Shown piece after piece: positions 37,522 through 47,193 of a stretch of 47,193 bases of DNA (within the stretch, counting starts at the first letter, position 1; each line of letters begins with the position of its first letter). The stretch spans positions 1-47,193 of the forward strand of contig CAIVLG010000123.1 of NCBI GenBank assembly GCA_903906695.1, in the 5' to 3' direction. Below the pieces are notes generated by a model. That model saw nothing but the letters and a program-made list of their open reading frames with translations. It had not been told where the DNA came from and did no database searches. The translations under genes and the position numbers were made by a program. The stretch comes from an uncultured beta proteobacterium. Its GTDB lineage: Bacteria; Pseudomonadota; Gammaproteobacteria; Burkholderiales; Burkholderiaceae_C.

Positions 37522-38796
37522 ATGGGAACAGGTTCGGACACCAGTCTTCAGGCGCATCAGTTGGTGCGTCGCACAGTGGCCCTGGTGCTGGCCGGTGGGC
37601 GCGGCGCCCGGCTCAAGCAACTGACAGATCGGCGTGCAAAGCCGGCAGTCTATTTCGGCGGCAAGTTCCGCATCATCGATTTCACACTGTCCAATTGCCT
37701 GAATTCGGGCATCCGCCGGATGGCGGTGGTGACGCAATACAAGTCGCATTCGCTGTTGCGGCATCTGCAGCGCGGCTGGAGTTTCCTGCGCGCCGAGCTC
37801 AACGAGATGATTGACTTGCTGCCGGCGCAGCAGCGTGTCGGTGAAGAGCATTGGTACCGGGGCACGGCGGACGCAATTTTTCAGAATCTGGACATCATCC
37901 GCTCCAAACATCCGGAATACATCCTGATCCTGGCCGGGGACCACATTTACAAGATGGATTACTCGATCATGCTCAAGGACCACGCCGAGAGTGGCGCCGG
38001 CTGCACGGTCGGCTGCATTGAGGTTGCGCGCGCTGAAGCCAGCGCATTCGGTGTGATGGCCGTCGATGAGCAGCGCACCATCACGGCGTTTGTCGAAAAG
38101 CCCCATGACCCGCCCGCGATGCCGGGCAATGAGGCCATGTCGCTGGCCAGCATGGGCATTTATGTCTTCAATGCGGACTATCTATACCGCCTTCTTGAGG
38201 AAGATCTGGCCGACCCCGCTTCAGACCATGACTTCGGCAAGAACGTGATTCCGCGCGCCGTATTGCAAGGACGCGCGTTGGCCCACCCGTTTCGCATGTC
38301 CTGCGTCTCCCGGGTACAGGGTGCAGAGCCGTATTGGCGCGATGTCGGAACCATCGATGCATTTTGGTCGGCCAACCTGGATCTCGCGTCCACCTTACCG
38401 GAGCTTGACATCTATGACACCGACTGGCCGATCTGGACCTACCAGCGTCAATTACCGCCTGCGAAGTTTGTTCCAGATGCCATCGGTCGCCACGGCATGA
38501 CGGTCAATACCTTGGTGTCGGGTGGTTGCATTGTGTCGGGCTCGCATGTGGCCCATTCGGTGCTGTTCTCCGAAGTGCGTGTGCATTCCTTTTGCCATGT
38601 GGAGCAGGCGGTCATTCTGCCGGAGGTAACGATAGAGCGGCACTGCCGACTGAGAAAAGTAGTGATCGACCGCGGCTCTCATATTCCCGAAGGCATGGTG
38701 GTCGGTGAAGACGCCGAGCTGGACGCGAAACGCTTCGAGCGCACAGAAGGCGGCGTGGTGCTGATCACGCGCGAGATGATGGCAAAGCTCAATTGA
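37522..38796 (+). CDS. glgC: Glucose-1-phosphate adenylyltransferase (ADP-glucose pyrophosphorylase)
   Basis: A 424-residue enzyme that makes ADP-glucose for glycogen synthesis. It has the nucleotide-binding motif [42 protein letters not shown], the catalytic-Asp region [19 protein letters not shown] and [11 protein letters not shown], and a C-terminal beta-helix with repeated [17 protein letters not shown] turns. ATG 37522 lies 6 nt after AAAGG. A hairpin (CGGGG/CCCCG, 37463-37480) sits in the upstream gap, but no clear promoter was found. The stop overlaps the glgA start, so the two are translated together. Confidence 0.96.
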   Translation: MGTGSDTSLQAHQLVRRTVALVLAGGRGARLKQLTDRRAKPAVYFGGKFRIIDFTLSNCLNSGIRRMAVVTQYKSHSLLRHLQRGWSFLRAELNEMIDLLPAQQRVGEEHWYRGTADAIFQNLDIIRSKHPEYILILAGDHIYKMDYSIMLKDHAESGAGCTVGCIEVARAEASAFGVMAVDEQRTITAFVEKPHDPPAMPGNEAMSLASMGIYVFNADYLYRLLEEDLADPASDHDFGKNVIPRAVLQGRALAHPFRMSCVSRVQGAEPYWRDVGTIDAFWSANLDLASTLPELDIYDTDWPIWTYQRQLPPAKFVPDAIGRHGMTVNTLVSGGCIVSGSHVAHSVLFSEVRVHSFCHVEQAVILPEVTIERHCRLRKVVIDRGSHIPEGMVVGEDAELDAKRFERTEGGVVLITREMMAKLN

Positions 38797-40262
38797 TGCC
38801 GGTGATGAAAGTCCTTCAGGTCAGCGCCGAAATTTTTCCCTTGTTGAAAACCGGCGGGCTGGCCGATATTGCTGGCGCAATGCCCCGTGCCCTGAGCGCT
38901 GCGGGCTGCGAGGTGCGCGTCCTGCTGCCCGGTTTTGCGGCGGTGCTGGAGGATTTGCAAGAGCTGCAGCCGGGACTTGAATTGACGGCACCCTGGGGTC
39001 AGGGCGTCGTTGTGCGCCGCGGGCGCTTGGCAAGCCTGGACCTGATGGCCTATGTGATCGACGCGCCGCAACTCTACCTTCGCGCCGGCGGTCCCTACCA
39101 GGACGCACAGCGCCAACCTCACGCCGACAATCACCGCCGTTTTGCGCTGCTGAGTTTTGCTGCGGCGGAATTGGCGTGCGCGCTGGACGCCGAGTGGCAA
39201 CCGCAGGTGGTGCACAGCCACGACTGGCACGCGGCTTTGGCCAGCGCCTACATGGCGTTCTCACGGGCGCGCCAGCCGCTTGCGGTGGTCAGCGTATACA
39301 CCGTGCACAACCTGGCGTACCAGGGGCTGTTTGCAGCGGAGCTGTTTGCCGAGCTCGGACTGCCCGACAGCGTTTTTTCGGTCGACGGGATGGAGTACCA
39401 CGGGCAGATTTCCTTCATGAAGGCGGGCCTGTCCTACGCCGACCGCATCACGACTGTCAGTCCGACCTATGCGCGCGAAATTCAAACTCCGGAGCAGGGC
39501 TGCGGTCTGGACGGCTTGTTGCGCGCACGCGCTGGTGTGCTGTCGGGCATTCTGAATGCGGTGGATGAGTCGGTCTGGAATCCGGCTCACGACCCACTGA
39601 TTCCGTTTGCCTATGACGCGCGAAAGCCCGCTGGCAAGGCGCAGTGCAAAGCGGCGTTGCAGCAGGAACTGGGTTTGACGCAGCGGAGCGATGCACTGTT
39701 GTTTGGTGTCGTCAGCCGTCTGACCGAACAAAAAGGCTTGCACCTGGTGTTGACGGCGCTGGACGCGATGCTGGAGCGCGGCGCGCAACTGGTCGTGCTC
39801 GGCAGTGGCGAGGCCGCCCTGGAGCGCGCTTTGAGCGATCTTGCGGCAGCTTATCCCGAGACTTTGTCAGTGCGCATCGGCTATGACGAACAGCACGCGC
39901 ACCGCATCTTTGCCGCCAGCGATGTGACGCTGGTGCCGTCACGCTTTGAGCCCTGTGGTCTGACGCAGATGTACGGTCTCAAATACGGCAGCTTGCCACT
40001 GGTGCACCGGGTTGGTGGCCTGGCCGACACCGTTGTGGATTGCACGCTGGAAGATCTGGCCGAGGGTCTGGCCAATGGCTTTGTCTTTGCCGAATTCAGC
40101 CAGCAAGCCTTCGAGCGAGCGCTCTGCCGCTCCTTTGCGCTTTATGCCCGTCGCACCGAGTGGAACCGGGTGCGCTCTCGCGCCATGCGGCAGTCGCTCG
40201 GATGGGAAAACGCGGCCCGGCAGTATGTTGCCCTCTACCAAGACGCCCTAAACAGTTTGTAG
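38796..40262 (+). CDS. glgA: Glycogen synthase (ADP-glucose type)
   Basis: A 488-residue GT5 glycosyltransferase that elongates alpha-1,4-glucan from ADP-glucose. The N-terminal VSAEIFPLLKTGGLAD contains the conserved Lys18 of the ADP-glucose site. HSHDWHAALASAY, YTVHNLAYQGLF and GLDGLLRARAG mark the N-domain; FGVVSRLTEQKGLHLV, PSRFEPCGLTQMYGLKYG and HRVGGLADTV mark the C-domain catalytic and nucleotide loops. The first ATG (38796) overlaps the glgC stop; ATG 38805 is equally possible and would remove three residues. The last 15 nt overlap the convergent glgX. Confidence 0.95.
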   Translation: MPVMKVLQVSAEIFPLLKTGGLADIAGAMPRALSAAGCEVRVLLPGFAAVLEDLQELQPGLELTAPWGQGVVVRRGRLASLDLMAYVIDAPQLYLRAGGPYQDAQRQPHADNHRRFALLSFAAAELACALDAEWQPQVVHSHDWHAALASAYMAFSRARQPLAVVSVYTVHNLAYQGLFAAELFAELGLPDSVFSVDGMEYHGQISFMKAGLSYADRITTVSPTYAREIQTPEQGCGLDGLLRARAGVLSGILNAVDESVWNPAHDPLIPFAYDARKPAGKAQCKAALQQELGLTQRSDALLFGVVSRLTEQKGLHLVLTALDAMLERGAQLVVLGSGEAALERALSDLAAAYPETLSVRIGYDEQHAHRIFAASDVTLVPSRFEPCGLTQMYGLKYGSLPLVHRVGGLADTVVDCTLEDLAEGLANGFVFAEFSQQAFERALCRSFALYARRTEWNRVRSRAMRQSLGWENAARQYVALYQDALNSL

Positions 40263-42347
40263 CAGCAGCAGGCCGTGTGCCGGTACCGGGCAGGTGCCGT
40301 CGCCTTGACTGCGCCAAGCCGACCGACCTTGCGGCTGACTGCTGTCCAGCAGCGCATGCCAGAGGCCGGCTGGCAGCTGAAACGGCCGCATGTATCGGCT
40401 GGCGTTTACCAGCAGCAGCAGCGGCAGCGTCGAACGTCCGGGCTTGCCAATCAGGCAGCCCAAAATTTGCTGCGTCGGCTCGTTCCAGGCTTCGCCTTGC
40501 ATTGCCGAGCCATCACTGCTGAGCCAGGCCAAGTCGTGCACGCCACTGGCATCGGCAACACCGCTGTACCACTGGTTGGCAAAGGGCAGCAAGCGCTGGC
40601 GCAGCGAAATCACATGCCGGGTAAAAGCGATCAGGTCGGAATCGGCCTGAGACCAGGCGAGCCAGCTGACGGTGTTGTCCTGGCAGTAGGGGTTGTTGTT
40701 GCCGTGCTGCGTGTGGCCCAGTTCACTGCCGGCGCTAAGCATCGGCGTGCCCTGCGCCAGCAGCGTGCTGGCCAGCAGAACGCGTTGCAGCTTGGCGCGC
40801 AGGCCCTGCACGGCGGGTTCGTCACTGGGTCCCTCGGTACCACAGTTGAAGCTGAGGTTGTGTCCGTGGCCATCGTGATTGTTTTCGCCGTTGGCCTGAT
40901 TGTGTCGATGCAGATAACTGACCAGATCGCGCAGCGTAAAGCCATCGTGTGAGCTGACGTAATTGACCGACTCGGCGGGCGCGCGCCGACGTGCCTGATA
41001 GAGGTCCGACGAGGCGCACAGTCGCATCGCAAAATCACCGCGTGTGGAGCCGTGCGCGCTGGCGCCATCAGCTGCAGAGCGGATCCAGAAGCGTCGCATG
41101 CCGTCGCGGAATTGGTCGTTCCATTCGAGCCAGCTGCGTGGGAACGCCCCGACCTGATAACCATGCGGTCCGCAGTCCCAGGGTTCGGCAATCATTTTGA
41201 CCCTTGACAGCACCGGGTCCTGGGCCACCGCTGCAAAGAAAGCCGCCTCGCGGTCAAAGCCCTTGTCGCCGCGACCGAGCACCGGCGCCAGGTCAAAGCG
41301 AAAGCCATCCACATGCATGACGCTGACCCAATAGCGCAGACTGTCCATCACCAGTTGCAGCACGCACGGTTGACGGATGTCGAGCGTGTTGCCGCAGCCG
41401 CTGTGGTTCTCGTAACGTGCCGGATCATCGGCTTGCAGACGGTAATAACTGGCATTGTCCAGCCCCCTGAAACTCAGGGTCGGACCGGTTTCATCGGATT
41501 CTGCTGTGTGGTTGAAGACGACGTCGAGCACCACCTCAATCCCGCTGGCATGCAGGCTACGCACCATGGAGCGGAACTCGTCGCGTGGCGACAATTGATT
41601 GAAACCGCTGGCCCAACGCGGATCGGCGCAAAAGAAGGCGATGGTGTTGTAGCCCCAGTAGTTGCTCAAGCCCATGGCTTGCAGACGCTGTTCACTCAAG
41701 GCATGGTGCAGCGGCAGCAGGCTGACGGCTGTCACGCCCAGGTCTTTGAGGTGCGCCAGCGACGCCGGGTGCGCGAGTCCGGCGTAGCTGCCGCGCAGCG
41801 CAGCGGGGACCTGCTCGTTGAGTTGTGAAAAACCCTTGACGTGGCACTCATAAAGCACCGTATCGGCCAGTGCAATGTGTGGTACGTGGTCGTCGCCCCA
41901 GTCGAAGTTGTCAAACGGGACGCGCGCCTTCAAGGCCAGATCAGCGTTGTCGCGGACGCTCAGATGACCGGGATGGAGACGGTCGTCTGAAAAATGAGCG
42001 TCATGCCAGACGAACTCGCCGACGATCTCGCGCGCATAGGGGTCGAGCAGCAGTTTGGAGCTGTCGAAGCGGTGGCCACGGTCTGGCAGCCAGGGGCCAT
42101 GTGCACGAAGGCCGTAGACCAGTCCCGGTTGCGCGCCGGGCAGGTAACCGTGCCAGACATCGTTGCTGTGAGCGCTCAGGCGGTGGCGGGCAATCTCCGT
42201 GCTACCGCTGGCGTCGAACAGGCATAAATCGATGGTCAGGGCATGGACCGAGAAGACCGCGAAGTTGATGCCATGGCCATCGAAGTGGGCGCCCAGAGGC
42301 CAGGGCTGACCCGCTTGCAACCCAGCAGGACTGGTCAAATCTTCCAT
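40248..42347 (-). CDS. glgX: Glycogen debranching enzyme GlgX (GH13)
   Basis: A 699-residue GH13 hydrolase that cuts alpha-1,6 branches from phosphorylase-trimmed glycogen. An N-terminal CBM48 domain (PLGAHFDGHGINFAVFSVHA) precedes the barrel, with VLYECHVKGFSQLN, DVVFNHTAESDE, nucleophile Asp352 in DGFRFDLAPVLG, acid/base Glu388 in IAEPWDCG, and NYVSSHDGFTLRDLV, followed by a beta-sandwich. It matches GlgX/TreX in length. Its start overlaps the 3' end of a GNAT gene by 13 nt, and its end overlaps glgA by 15 nt (convergent). Confidence 0.95.
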   Translation of the reverse strand: MEDLTSPAGLQAGQPWPLGAHFDGHGINFAVFSVHALTIDLCLFDASGSTEIARHRLSAHSNDVWHGYLPGAQPGLVYGLRAHGPWLPDRGHRFDSSKLLLDPYAREIVGEFVWHDAHFSDDRLHPGHLSVRDNADLALKARVPFDNFDWGDDHVPHIALADTVLYECHVKGFSQLNEQVPAALRGSYAGLAHPASLAHLKDLGVTAVSLLPLHHALSEQRLQAMGLSNYWGYNTIAFFCADPRWASGFNQLSPRDEFRSMVRSLHASGIEVVLDVVFNHTAESDETGPTLSFRGLDNASYYRLQADDPARYENHSGCGNTLDIRQPCVLQLVMDSLRYWVSVMHVDGFRFDLAPVLGRGDKGFDREAAFFAAVAQDPVLSRVKMIAEPWDCGPHGYQVGAFPRSWLEWNDQFRDGMRRFWIRSAADGASAHGSTRGDFAMRLCASSDLYQARRRAPAESVNYVSSHDGFTLRDLVSYLHRHNQANGENNHDGHGHNLSFNCGTEGPSDEPAVQGLRAKLQRVLLASTLLAQGTPMLSAGSELGHTQHGNNNPYCQDNTVSWLAWSQADSDLIAFTRHVISLRQRLLPFANQWYSGVADASGVHDLAWLSSDGSAMQGEAWNEPTQQILGCLIGKPGRSTLPLLLLVNASRYMRPFQLPAGLWHALLDSSQPQGRSAWRSQGDGTCPVPAHGLLLLQTV

Positions 42348-42805
42348 TGATGTTCAACGTGACCCGTGCCCTGAATTGGGACATTTTGCGGAAACGCCTT
42401 GCCCATGCTGACGCGCGGCTCGATCGTGTAACCAAGGCGCTTGTAGAACGCGGCGGTGGACTCGTTGGAGGCCAGGAGCTGTAGATTCACCTTCATGCAA
42501 CCGAGCTCGCAGAGCGCCTTCTCCGCGTGGGCAACCAACTCAGCCCCCAGACCTTTGCGACGATAGGCGGGAAGAACGGCCATCGAATACAGCCAACCGC
42601 GGTGCCCGTCGTAGCCGGCCATCGCAGTGCCGACAACGGCATTGCCCTCCATGGCAACAAAGAGCAGCCCATCCTTGACGGCCATCTTCTTGTCGATGGC
42701 AAGCGATGGGGAATTGCGCGGGGCGTCATAGCCAAAAACGTCACGCCAAAGCGCGACGACTTGTGGACGATGCGCTGTATCAGAGTACGGAACGATTGTT
42801 GCCAT
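42335..42805 (-). CDS. GNAT-family N-acetyltransferase (YpeA-like)
   Basis: A 156-residue single-domain GNAT. Motif A is AVLPAYRRKGLGAELVAHAEKAL (acetyl-CoA pyrophosphate loop RRKGLGAEL), preceded by VVGTAMAGYDGHRGWLYSMAV and followed by VNLQLLASNESTAAFYKRLGY, the usual motif B. It is closest to the YpeA group, whose physiological substrate is unknown. It overlaps glgX by 13 nt and lies 6 nt after the exported-protein gene, so transcription into glgX is likely although the function appears unrelated to glycogen. Confidence 0.92.
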   Translation of the reverse strand: MATIVPYSDTAHRPQVVALWRDVFGYDAPRNSPSLAIDKKMAVKDGLLFVAMEGNAVVGTAMAGYDGHRGWLYSMAVLPAYRRKGLGAELVAHAEKALCELGCMKVNLQLLASNESTAAFYKRLGYTIEPRVSMGKAFPQNVPIQGTGHVEHQWKI

Positions 42806-42811
42806 AGAGGT

Positions 42812-43258
42812 TTAAAGCGCGAGCCTCTGGAAATAGAGGTATTCCCGCCGGACCGTCGGGTCGGCAGGTGCGGCTGGTCCATAGAAACGGAACGGCCCGT
42901 CGGTGTTTGGGGGAAGTGGTACAGGGCTCTCACACCAGCCGACTTGCAGTCGCATTTTTTTCGTGCCTGGCTCGGCACCCTTCTCCCAGGACTGGACATT
43001 GAAGGTGAACTCGGCAAAGTCCTTATGCAGCGGATCCCCCTGTTTGTGGTGAACGACATCCGAGACCGTGCCAACGGCCACCCAGGCGGCCGCGTTCCAG
43101 CACTTCTCGTAGTCCGGGCCTCCCGTGCGACCTTCGCAAGGCGAGGGTAGACAGGCCTTCGTGGCGCAGGCGAGGTTTGGCATGATCAATAAGACAGCGC
43201 CAAGTGCGATTGCGCAGAGGCGCCGCCAGACGAGTTCTGAAGTGGCGTTTGGATACAC
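42812..43258 (-). CDS. Exported cysteine-containing hypothetical protein
   Basis: A 148-residue protein with an N-terminal signal or membrane segment (LCAIALGAVLLIMPNLACATKA). A mature region with C-x4-C and further cysteines follows (CLPSPCEGRTGGPDYEKC), then a beta-rich part (AAWVAVGTVSDVVHH; FTFNVQSWEKG; LQVGWCESP). The GTG start at 43258 follows AAGGAC; the longer frame from 43324 would read through the zinc-ribbon fragment and is rejected. No family could be assigned. The pattern recalls small exported proteins of the TIMP/netrin-like type, but that is a guess. It lies upstream of the GNAT gene. Confidence 0.65.
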   Translation of the reverse strand: MYPNATSELVWRRLCAIALGAVLLIMPNLACATKACLPSPCEGRTGGPDYEKCWNAAAWVAVGTVSDVVHHKQGDPLHKDFAEFTFNVQSWEKGAEPGTKKMRLQVGWCESPVPLPPNTDGPFRFYGPAAPADPTVRREYLYFQRLAL

Positions 43259-43277
43259 GATTGATTGTCCTTGTGGT

Positions 43278-43349
43278 CTAGGTGGCGCCCATTTCAAGAA
43301 TGTAGCCTTCCCGCATCTCGGCACCGCACTTCGGGCAGTTGGATTGCAT
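43278..43349 (-). CDS. Very short zinc-ribbon fragment
   Basis: A 23-codon frame beginning MQSNCPKCGAEMREGYIL and ending TAG. The CPKCGAEMxEGY start is the opening of small zinc-ribbon proteins of the PF20097 type, which normally run to about 70 residues and have a second part. Here only the N-terminal knuckle survives, so it is probably a fragment; translation as a 23-mer is possible. It ends 19 nt before the exported-protein gene on the same strand. Confidence 0.5.
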   Translation of the reverse strand: MQSNCPKCGAEMREGYILEMGAT

Positions 43350-43593
43350 CGCTATTCCTATCTCGTTGCTTTCACTTCATGCTGGCTATCACCGGAATTG
43401 TTGAACATTGTTACCGAACTTCTGCGCCGAGTTGAATCGGGTTTTGGGCCTGCAACCGGGAAAGCTCCAGCGACCGGAAGTCGTCCGGGCTTTTGGCGGG
43501 CGTTTCAGAGTTCATTGGACTCATCGTGGTTAAGCCGCCATGGCCTTCCCGTTGAACTTTTCATCGATTCTTGTATGGACGACGTGAAAACCG

Positions 43594-45780
43594 TCAACCA
43601 TGATTGATAAGTTCAAGCAGCACGGTGGCCAGCGGGGGCAGCGTGAGGACGATCGAATGCGGCCTGCCGTGCCATGGGATGTTCTCAGCCGTCGCGGCGC
43701 CCAGCGGCGTGCCGACATTGCTGCCGCCGTAGTGCACCGAGTCTGTGTTCAGACACTCCCGGTACTGGCCGGGCTCCGGAACGCCGAGACGGTAGCTGGG
43801 CCAGACGGTGGGGGTGAAATTGCAGACTGCGACCACGAACGAATGCTCATCGACGCCGCGCCGGATGAAGCTCAGTACCGAGCGCTCTGCGTCGTTATGC
43901 TCGATCCACTCGAAACCGGCGGGCACAAAGTCCTGCTGGTAAAGCGCTGGCGTGCTGCGGTAAAAATGGTTGAGGTCACGCACCAGACGTTGCACGCCTT
44001 CGTGCTCTGCGTGTTGCAGCAGATGCCAGTCCAGGCTTTGATCGTGGTTCCATTCGCGGTCCTGCGCAAATTCGCAGCCCATGAACAGCAGTTTCTTGCC
44101 GGGGTGGGCAAACATATAGCCCAGAAAGGCGCGCAGGTTGGCGAATTGCTGCCAGCGGTCGCCCGGCATTTTTTTGAGTAATGATCCTTTGCCGTGCACC
44201 ACTTCGTCGTGCGAAATCGGCAGCACAAAGTTCTCGTTGAAGGCGTAGATCATGCTGAAGGTGATCTCACCGTGATGGTGCTTGCGGTGAATCGGGTCGC
44301 GCGCCATGTAAACCAGGCTGTCGTGCATCCAGCCCATGTTCCACTTGTAATGAAAGCCCAGGCCGCCGGCATAGGTGGGGCGTGACACGGCTGGAAAGGC
44401 AGTCGATTCTTCGGCCAGCGTGATGGCTTGCGGACGCTCAGCCCCGATGACCTCGTTCAAACGTTTCAGAAAGGCGATCGCTTCGAGGTTCTCGCGACCG
44501 CCGTGCACATTGGGAATCCACTCGCCGGCCTTGCGGCTGTAGTCACGGTAAAGCATCGAAGCCACTGCATCGACGCGCAAACCGTCAACGCCAAAGCGTT
44601 CCAGCCAGTACAGGGCGTTGCCCAGCAGGAAGTTGCTGACCTCGGTGCGCCCCAGGTTGTAGATCAGGGTGTTCCAGTCGTTGTGAAAACCTTCACGTGG
44701 GTCGGCGTACTCGTAGAGGTGGGTGCCGTCGAAATTGGCCAGGCCATGTGGGTCGCTTGGAAAGTGCGCCGGCACCCAATCCAGGATCAGGCCGATGCCC
44801 TCGGCATGACAGCGCGCCACCAGACGGGCAAAGCCGGCAGCGTCACCAAAGCGCGACGTGGGTGCGTAAAGCCCGACCGGCTGATAGCCCCAGGAACCGT
44901 CGAACGGGTGCTCACTGATGGGCAACAACTCCAGATGCGTAAAGCCCATGTCAACGGCATAGGGAACCAGTGTCTCGGCGAGTTCATCCCATGTCAGCCA
45001 GCGATTGCCTTCGTCGGCGTTACGCCGCCACGAACCCAGATGGACTTCGTAAATGCTGATCGGTGCATCCAGCGCATTGGCGCGCTGGCGCCGTGTGTCA
45101 AGGGGCAGTGGAGCGGGTAATTTGCCGATGACACTCGCAGTGGCCGGGCGTAACTCGGCTTGCAGCGCGTAAGGGTCGGCTCGGGCCGGCAATACCTGTC
45201 CGCCTTGCGAGCGAATCTCAAATTTGTACTTGCTGCCCAATGCTACGCCAGGCAGGAACAATTCCCACACGCCACACTCACGCCGCAATCGCATCGGGTG
45301 CCGTCGTCCATCCCAGAAGTTGAAGTCGCCGACGACGCTGACGCGTGAGGCGTTTGGCGCCCAGACGGCAAAACGGCTACCGGCCACACCCAACATCTCA
45401 CAGCTCAGCGCCCCCAGCACCTCGAACGGACGCAGATGCTTGCCTTCGCCGAGCAGCCAGACGTCCATCTCTCCCAGCACCGTGGGGAAACGGTAGGGGT
45501 CGTCGATGAGGGTGCTCAGGCCATTGGTCCACTGCACATGCAGGCGATAAGAGGTCGCTGTTTCCGCTGGCACCAGTCCTTCAAAAAAACCGTCGCTGTG
45601 CTTTTGCCGCAGCGGGCCGAGGGTCTGGCCATCGACGGTTTGCACCACCACTGTCTGAGCGCTTGGCAAGAAGCAGCGCACCGAAATCTGACCGGGCGCG
45701 GCCGGATGAGGCCCGAGCACGGAAAAAGGGTCGCCATGCCGAGCGCCGCAGATTGCCTCGATATCGTGTGCGGGCAACAT
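43594..45780 (-). CDS. glgB: 1,4-alpha-glucan branching enzyme
   Basis: A 728-residue GH13 branching enzyme that introduces alpha-1,6 links. An N-terminal domain ([13 protein letters not shown]) and CBM48 ([21 protein letters not shown]) precede the barrel with [19 protein letters not shown], nucleophile Asp404 in [12 protein letters not shown], Glu457/458 in LAEESTAFP and [15 protein letters not shown]. The catalytic positions match the Escherichia coli numbering closely. ATG 45780 lies 5 nt after the glgP stop; a longer frame to 45897 would run into glgP. It is second in the leftward glgP-glgB unit, followed by a 244-nt spacer in which I see no gene. Confidence 0.96.
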   Translation of the reverse strand: MLPAHDIEAICGARHGDPFSVLGPHPAAPGQISVRCFLPSAQTVVVQTVDGQTLGPLRQKHSDGFFEGLVPAETATSYRLHVQWTNGLSTLIDDPYRFPTVLGEMDVWLLGEGKHLRPFEVLGALSCEMLGVAGSRFAVWAPNASRVSVVGDFNFWDGRRHPMRLRRECGVWELFLPGVALGSKYKFEIRSQGGQVLPARADPYALQAELRPATASVIGKLPAPLPLDTRRQRANALDAPISIYEVHLGSWRRNADEGNRWLTWDELAETLVPYAVDMGFTHLELLPISEHPFDGSWGYQPVGLYAPTSRFGDAAGFARLVARCHAEGIGLILDWVPAHFPSDPHGLANFDGTHLYEYADPREGFHNDWNTLIYNLGRTEVSNFLLGNALYWLERFGVDGLRVDAVASMLYRDYSRKAGEWIPNVHGGRENLEAIAFLKRLNEVIGAERPQAITLAEESTAFPAVSRPTYAGGLGFHYKWNMGWMHDSLVYMARDPIHRKHHHGEITFSMIYAFNENFVLPISHDEVVHGKGSLLKKMPGDRWQQFANLRAFLGYMFAHPGKKLLFMGCEFAQDREWNHDQSLDWHLLQHAEHEGVQRLVRDLNHFYRSTPALYQQDFVPAGFEWIEHNDAERSVLSFIRRGVDEHSFVVAVCNFTPTVWPSYRLGVPEPGQYRECLNTDSVHYGGSNVGTPLGAATAENIPWHGRPHSIVLTLPPLATVLLELINHG

Positions 45781-45785
45781 CGGCT

Positions 45786-47193
45786 TCAGCGCGGTGCCGC
45801 CTGAACGTGCCAGATTTGCTGCGCGTAGTCGTTGATGGTGCGGTCCGACGAAAACGCGCCCATGCCTGCCACATTGCAGATGGCGCGCTCGCACCATTTC
45901 GCCGGCTGGCGATAGAGCTCATCAACTTGATGTTGGGTTGCGACATACGACTCGTAGTCAGCCAGCAGCAGGTAGTGGTCGCCACCCCACAGCAGTGAAT
46001 CCACCAGCGCACGGTAGCGTCCGGGTTCTGCCGGCGAGAAGCCACCACCCGAAATGGCGTCCAGCACCGCCTTGAGCCGCGGCTGGCTTTCGTAGTAGCG
46101 CAGGGGCTGATAGCCATGTTGCCGCAAGGCCTGGACCTCAGGCGTCTTGAGGCCGAAGATGAAGATGTTCTCGTCTCCCACGTGTTGGCGGATCTCGATG
46201 TTGGCACCATCATCGGTGCCTATCGTCAGTGCGCCATTGAGCGCCAGCTTCATATTCCCGGTGCCCGACGCTTCGGTGCCGGCGGTCGAAATTTGCTCGG
46301 ACAGATCAGCGCCCGGCATGATGATTTCCGCCACCGAGACGCCATAGTTGGGTACGAACACCAGCTTGAGTTTGTCGCCGATGCGCGGGTCCGAGTTGAT
46401 GACCTGGGCGACGTCGTGGATGAGCCGGATGATGGTCTTGGCCATCGCATAGGAGGAGGCTGCCTTGCCGGCAAAGATCACTGTGCGCGCTACCCATGCT
46501 GCCCGCGGATCGGCCAGGATCGCCTGGTAGCGCGTCACCACATGCAGCAGGTTGAGCAATTGGCGCTTGTATTCGTGAACGCGTTTGACCTGCACGTCGA
46601 ACAGGCTGTCAGGACTGACCCGGATGCCGGTGCTTTGCTCGATCAACTGGGCCAGACGCACCTTGTTGCTGTGCTTGGCGGCCATGAAAGCACGCTGGAA
46701 ATCAGGGTCGTTCTTCTTGTCCCTGAGTAGCTGCAACTGATCGAGGTCGACGCGCCACTGGGGGCCCAACGTGGCATCGAGCAGCCCGGAGAGCGACGGA
46801 TTGGCCTGCGCCAGCCAGCGTCGTGGCGTGACACCGTTGGTCATGTTGGTAAAGCGCTCCGGCCAGAGGCTGGCGAAGTCGGCAAAAATCGTTTGCACCA
46901 GCAAGGCCGAGTGCAGCGCCGAGACGCCGTTGACCTTGTGGCTGCCGACGATCGACAGATGGGCCATGCGCACGCGGCGTTCACCGTGCTCGTCAATCAG
47001 GGAGAGCCGCGCCAGATAGGCGTTGTCGCCGGGGCGGTGGCGAGCGGCCAGCTCCAGAAACTCCTTGTTGATGCGGAAGATGATCTCGAGGTGCCGCGGT
47101 AGCACGTGCTGCATCAGACTCACCGGCCAGGTCTCCAGCGCCTCGGGCATCAGGGTGTGGTTGGTGTAGGAGAAGGTCTTGCCACACAGACGC
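45786..47193 (-). CDS. glgP: Glycogen/maltodextrin phosphorylase, C-terminal part
   Basis: About 468 C-terminal residues are present; the frame is open to the right edge, so the N-terminal 350 or so residues lie outside. It releases glucose-1-phosphate from glycogen using pyridoxal phosphate. [43 protein letters not shown] and the [20 protein letters not shown] motif with the pyridoxal-binding Lys (GNMK) are visible, followed by GANIEI. It is upstream of glgB and co-transcribed with it. Confidence 0.95.
   Translation of the reverse strand, partial: RLCGKTFSYTNHTLMPEALETWPVSLMQHVLPRHLEIIFRINKEFLELAARHRPGDNAYLARLSLIDEHGERRVRMAHLSIVGSHKVNGVSALHSALLVQTIFADFASLWPERFTNMTNGVTPRRWLAQANPSLSGLLDATLGPQWRVDLDQLQLLRDKKNDPDFQRAFMAAKHSNKVRLAQLIEQSTGIRVSPDSLFDVQVKRVHEYKRQLLNLLHVVTRYQAILADPRAAWVARTVIFAGKAASSYAMAKTIIRLIHDVAQVINSDPRIGDKLKLVFVPNYGVSVAEIIMPGADLSEQISTAGTEASGTGNMKLALNGALTIGTDDGANIEIRQHVGDENIFIFGLKTPEVQALRQHGYQPLRYYESQPRLKAVLDAISGGGFSPAEPGRYRALVDSLLWGGDHYLLLADYESYVATQHQVDELYRQPAKWCERAICNVAGMGAFSSDRTINDYAQQIWHVQAAPR

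Noticed and set aside
43125..43607. 160-codon plus-strand frame in the glgB-glgX interval
   Set aside because: No similarity or ribosome site, and it overlaps the better supported exported-protein gene on the minus strand.

Overview
The window is a GC-rich, densely packed chromosomal segment of a betaproteobacterium, most likely Burkholderiales (Comamonadaceae-like). Supporting clues are the CydP-CydA order, a peroxiredoxin-glutaredoxin fusion, a giant tandem UvrA, a CrbS-type acetate cluster and a glgC-glgA / glgX / glgB-glgP set. The species cannot be named from sequence alone. I see no tRNA, rRNA, CRISPR array, prophage or intact insertion sequence.

Layout. (1) 1-6.6 kb: cytochrome bd oxidase (cydP-cydA-cydB, leaving the left edge), a DUF1003 membrane protein, a wrecked fumarase C gene, an Lpd-like flavoprotein coupled to a hybrid peroxiredoxin, and small stress-type proteins (lmo0937-like, DUF1264, DUF3330). 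(2) 6.9-10 kb: rhodanese, HAD phosphatase, MipA/OmpV outer-membrane protein and an AraC regulator. (3) 10-17 kb: a leucine-degradation operon (both methylcrotonyl-CoA carboxylase subunits and HMG-CoA lyase) that contains a GhrA-like reductase and runs into three small genes. (4) 17-26.6 kb: an acetate uptake and signalling cluster. actP-yjcH and a cNMP/CBS/nucleotidyltransferase protein run leftward; a small membrane protein, a transporter-fused histidine kinase (CrbS-like), a receiver-only regulator and a membrane PAS/kinase-like/DEDDh exonuclease fusion run rightward. (5) 26.6-27.1 kb: a BrnT toxin truncated at its N-terminus beside an intact antitoxin-like gene. (6) 27.3-33.5 kb: one 2046-residue double UvrA with five palindromic DNA elements inside its linkers. 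(7) 33.5-37.3 kb: a histone-deacetylase-like gene that has lost its catalytic His pair, a DUF2721 protein, a REP-type palindrome pair, a HAD-IIB phosphatase and prfC. (8) 37.5 kb to the right edge: glycogen metabolism, with three unrelated small reading frames between glgB and glgX.

Functionally the segment combines microaerobic respiration, peroxide defence, acetate and leucine use, nucleotide excision repair and glycogen storage. The most unusual material is (a) the palindromes in uvrA, where two copies share a conserved loop but have unrelated, self-complementary arms; (b) the acetate cluster, whose response regulator has no DNA-binding domain and whose companions are a nucleotidyltransferase and an exonuclease fused to a dead-looking kinase; and (c) several genes caught in decay (fumC, brnT, the deacetylase).

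Many long antisense reading frames here are by-products of high GC content and were left out. Start codons were chosen from Shine-Dalgarno spacing, family N-termini and overlap with neighbours; non-ATG starts are common in this window.
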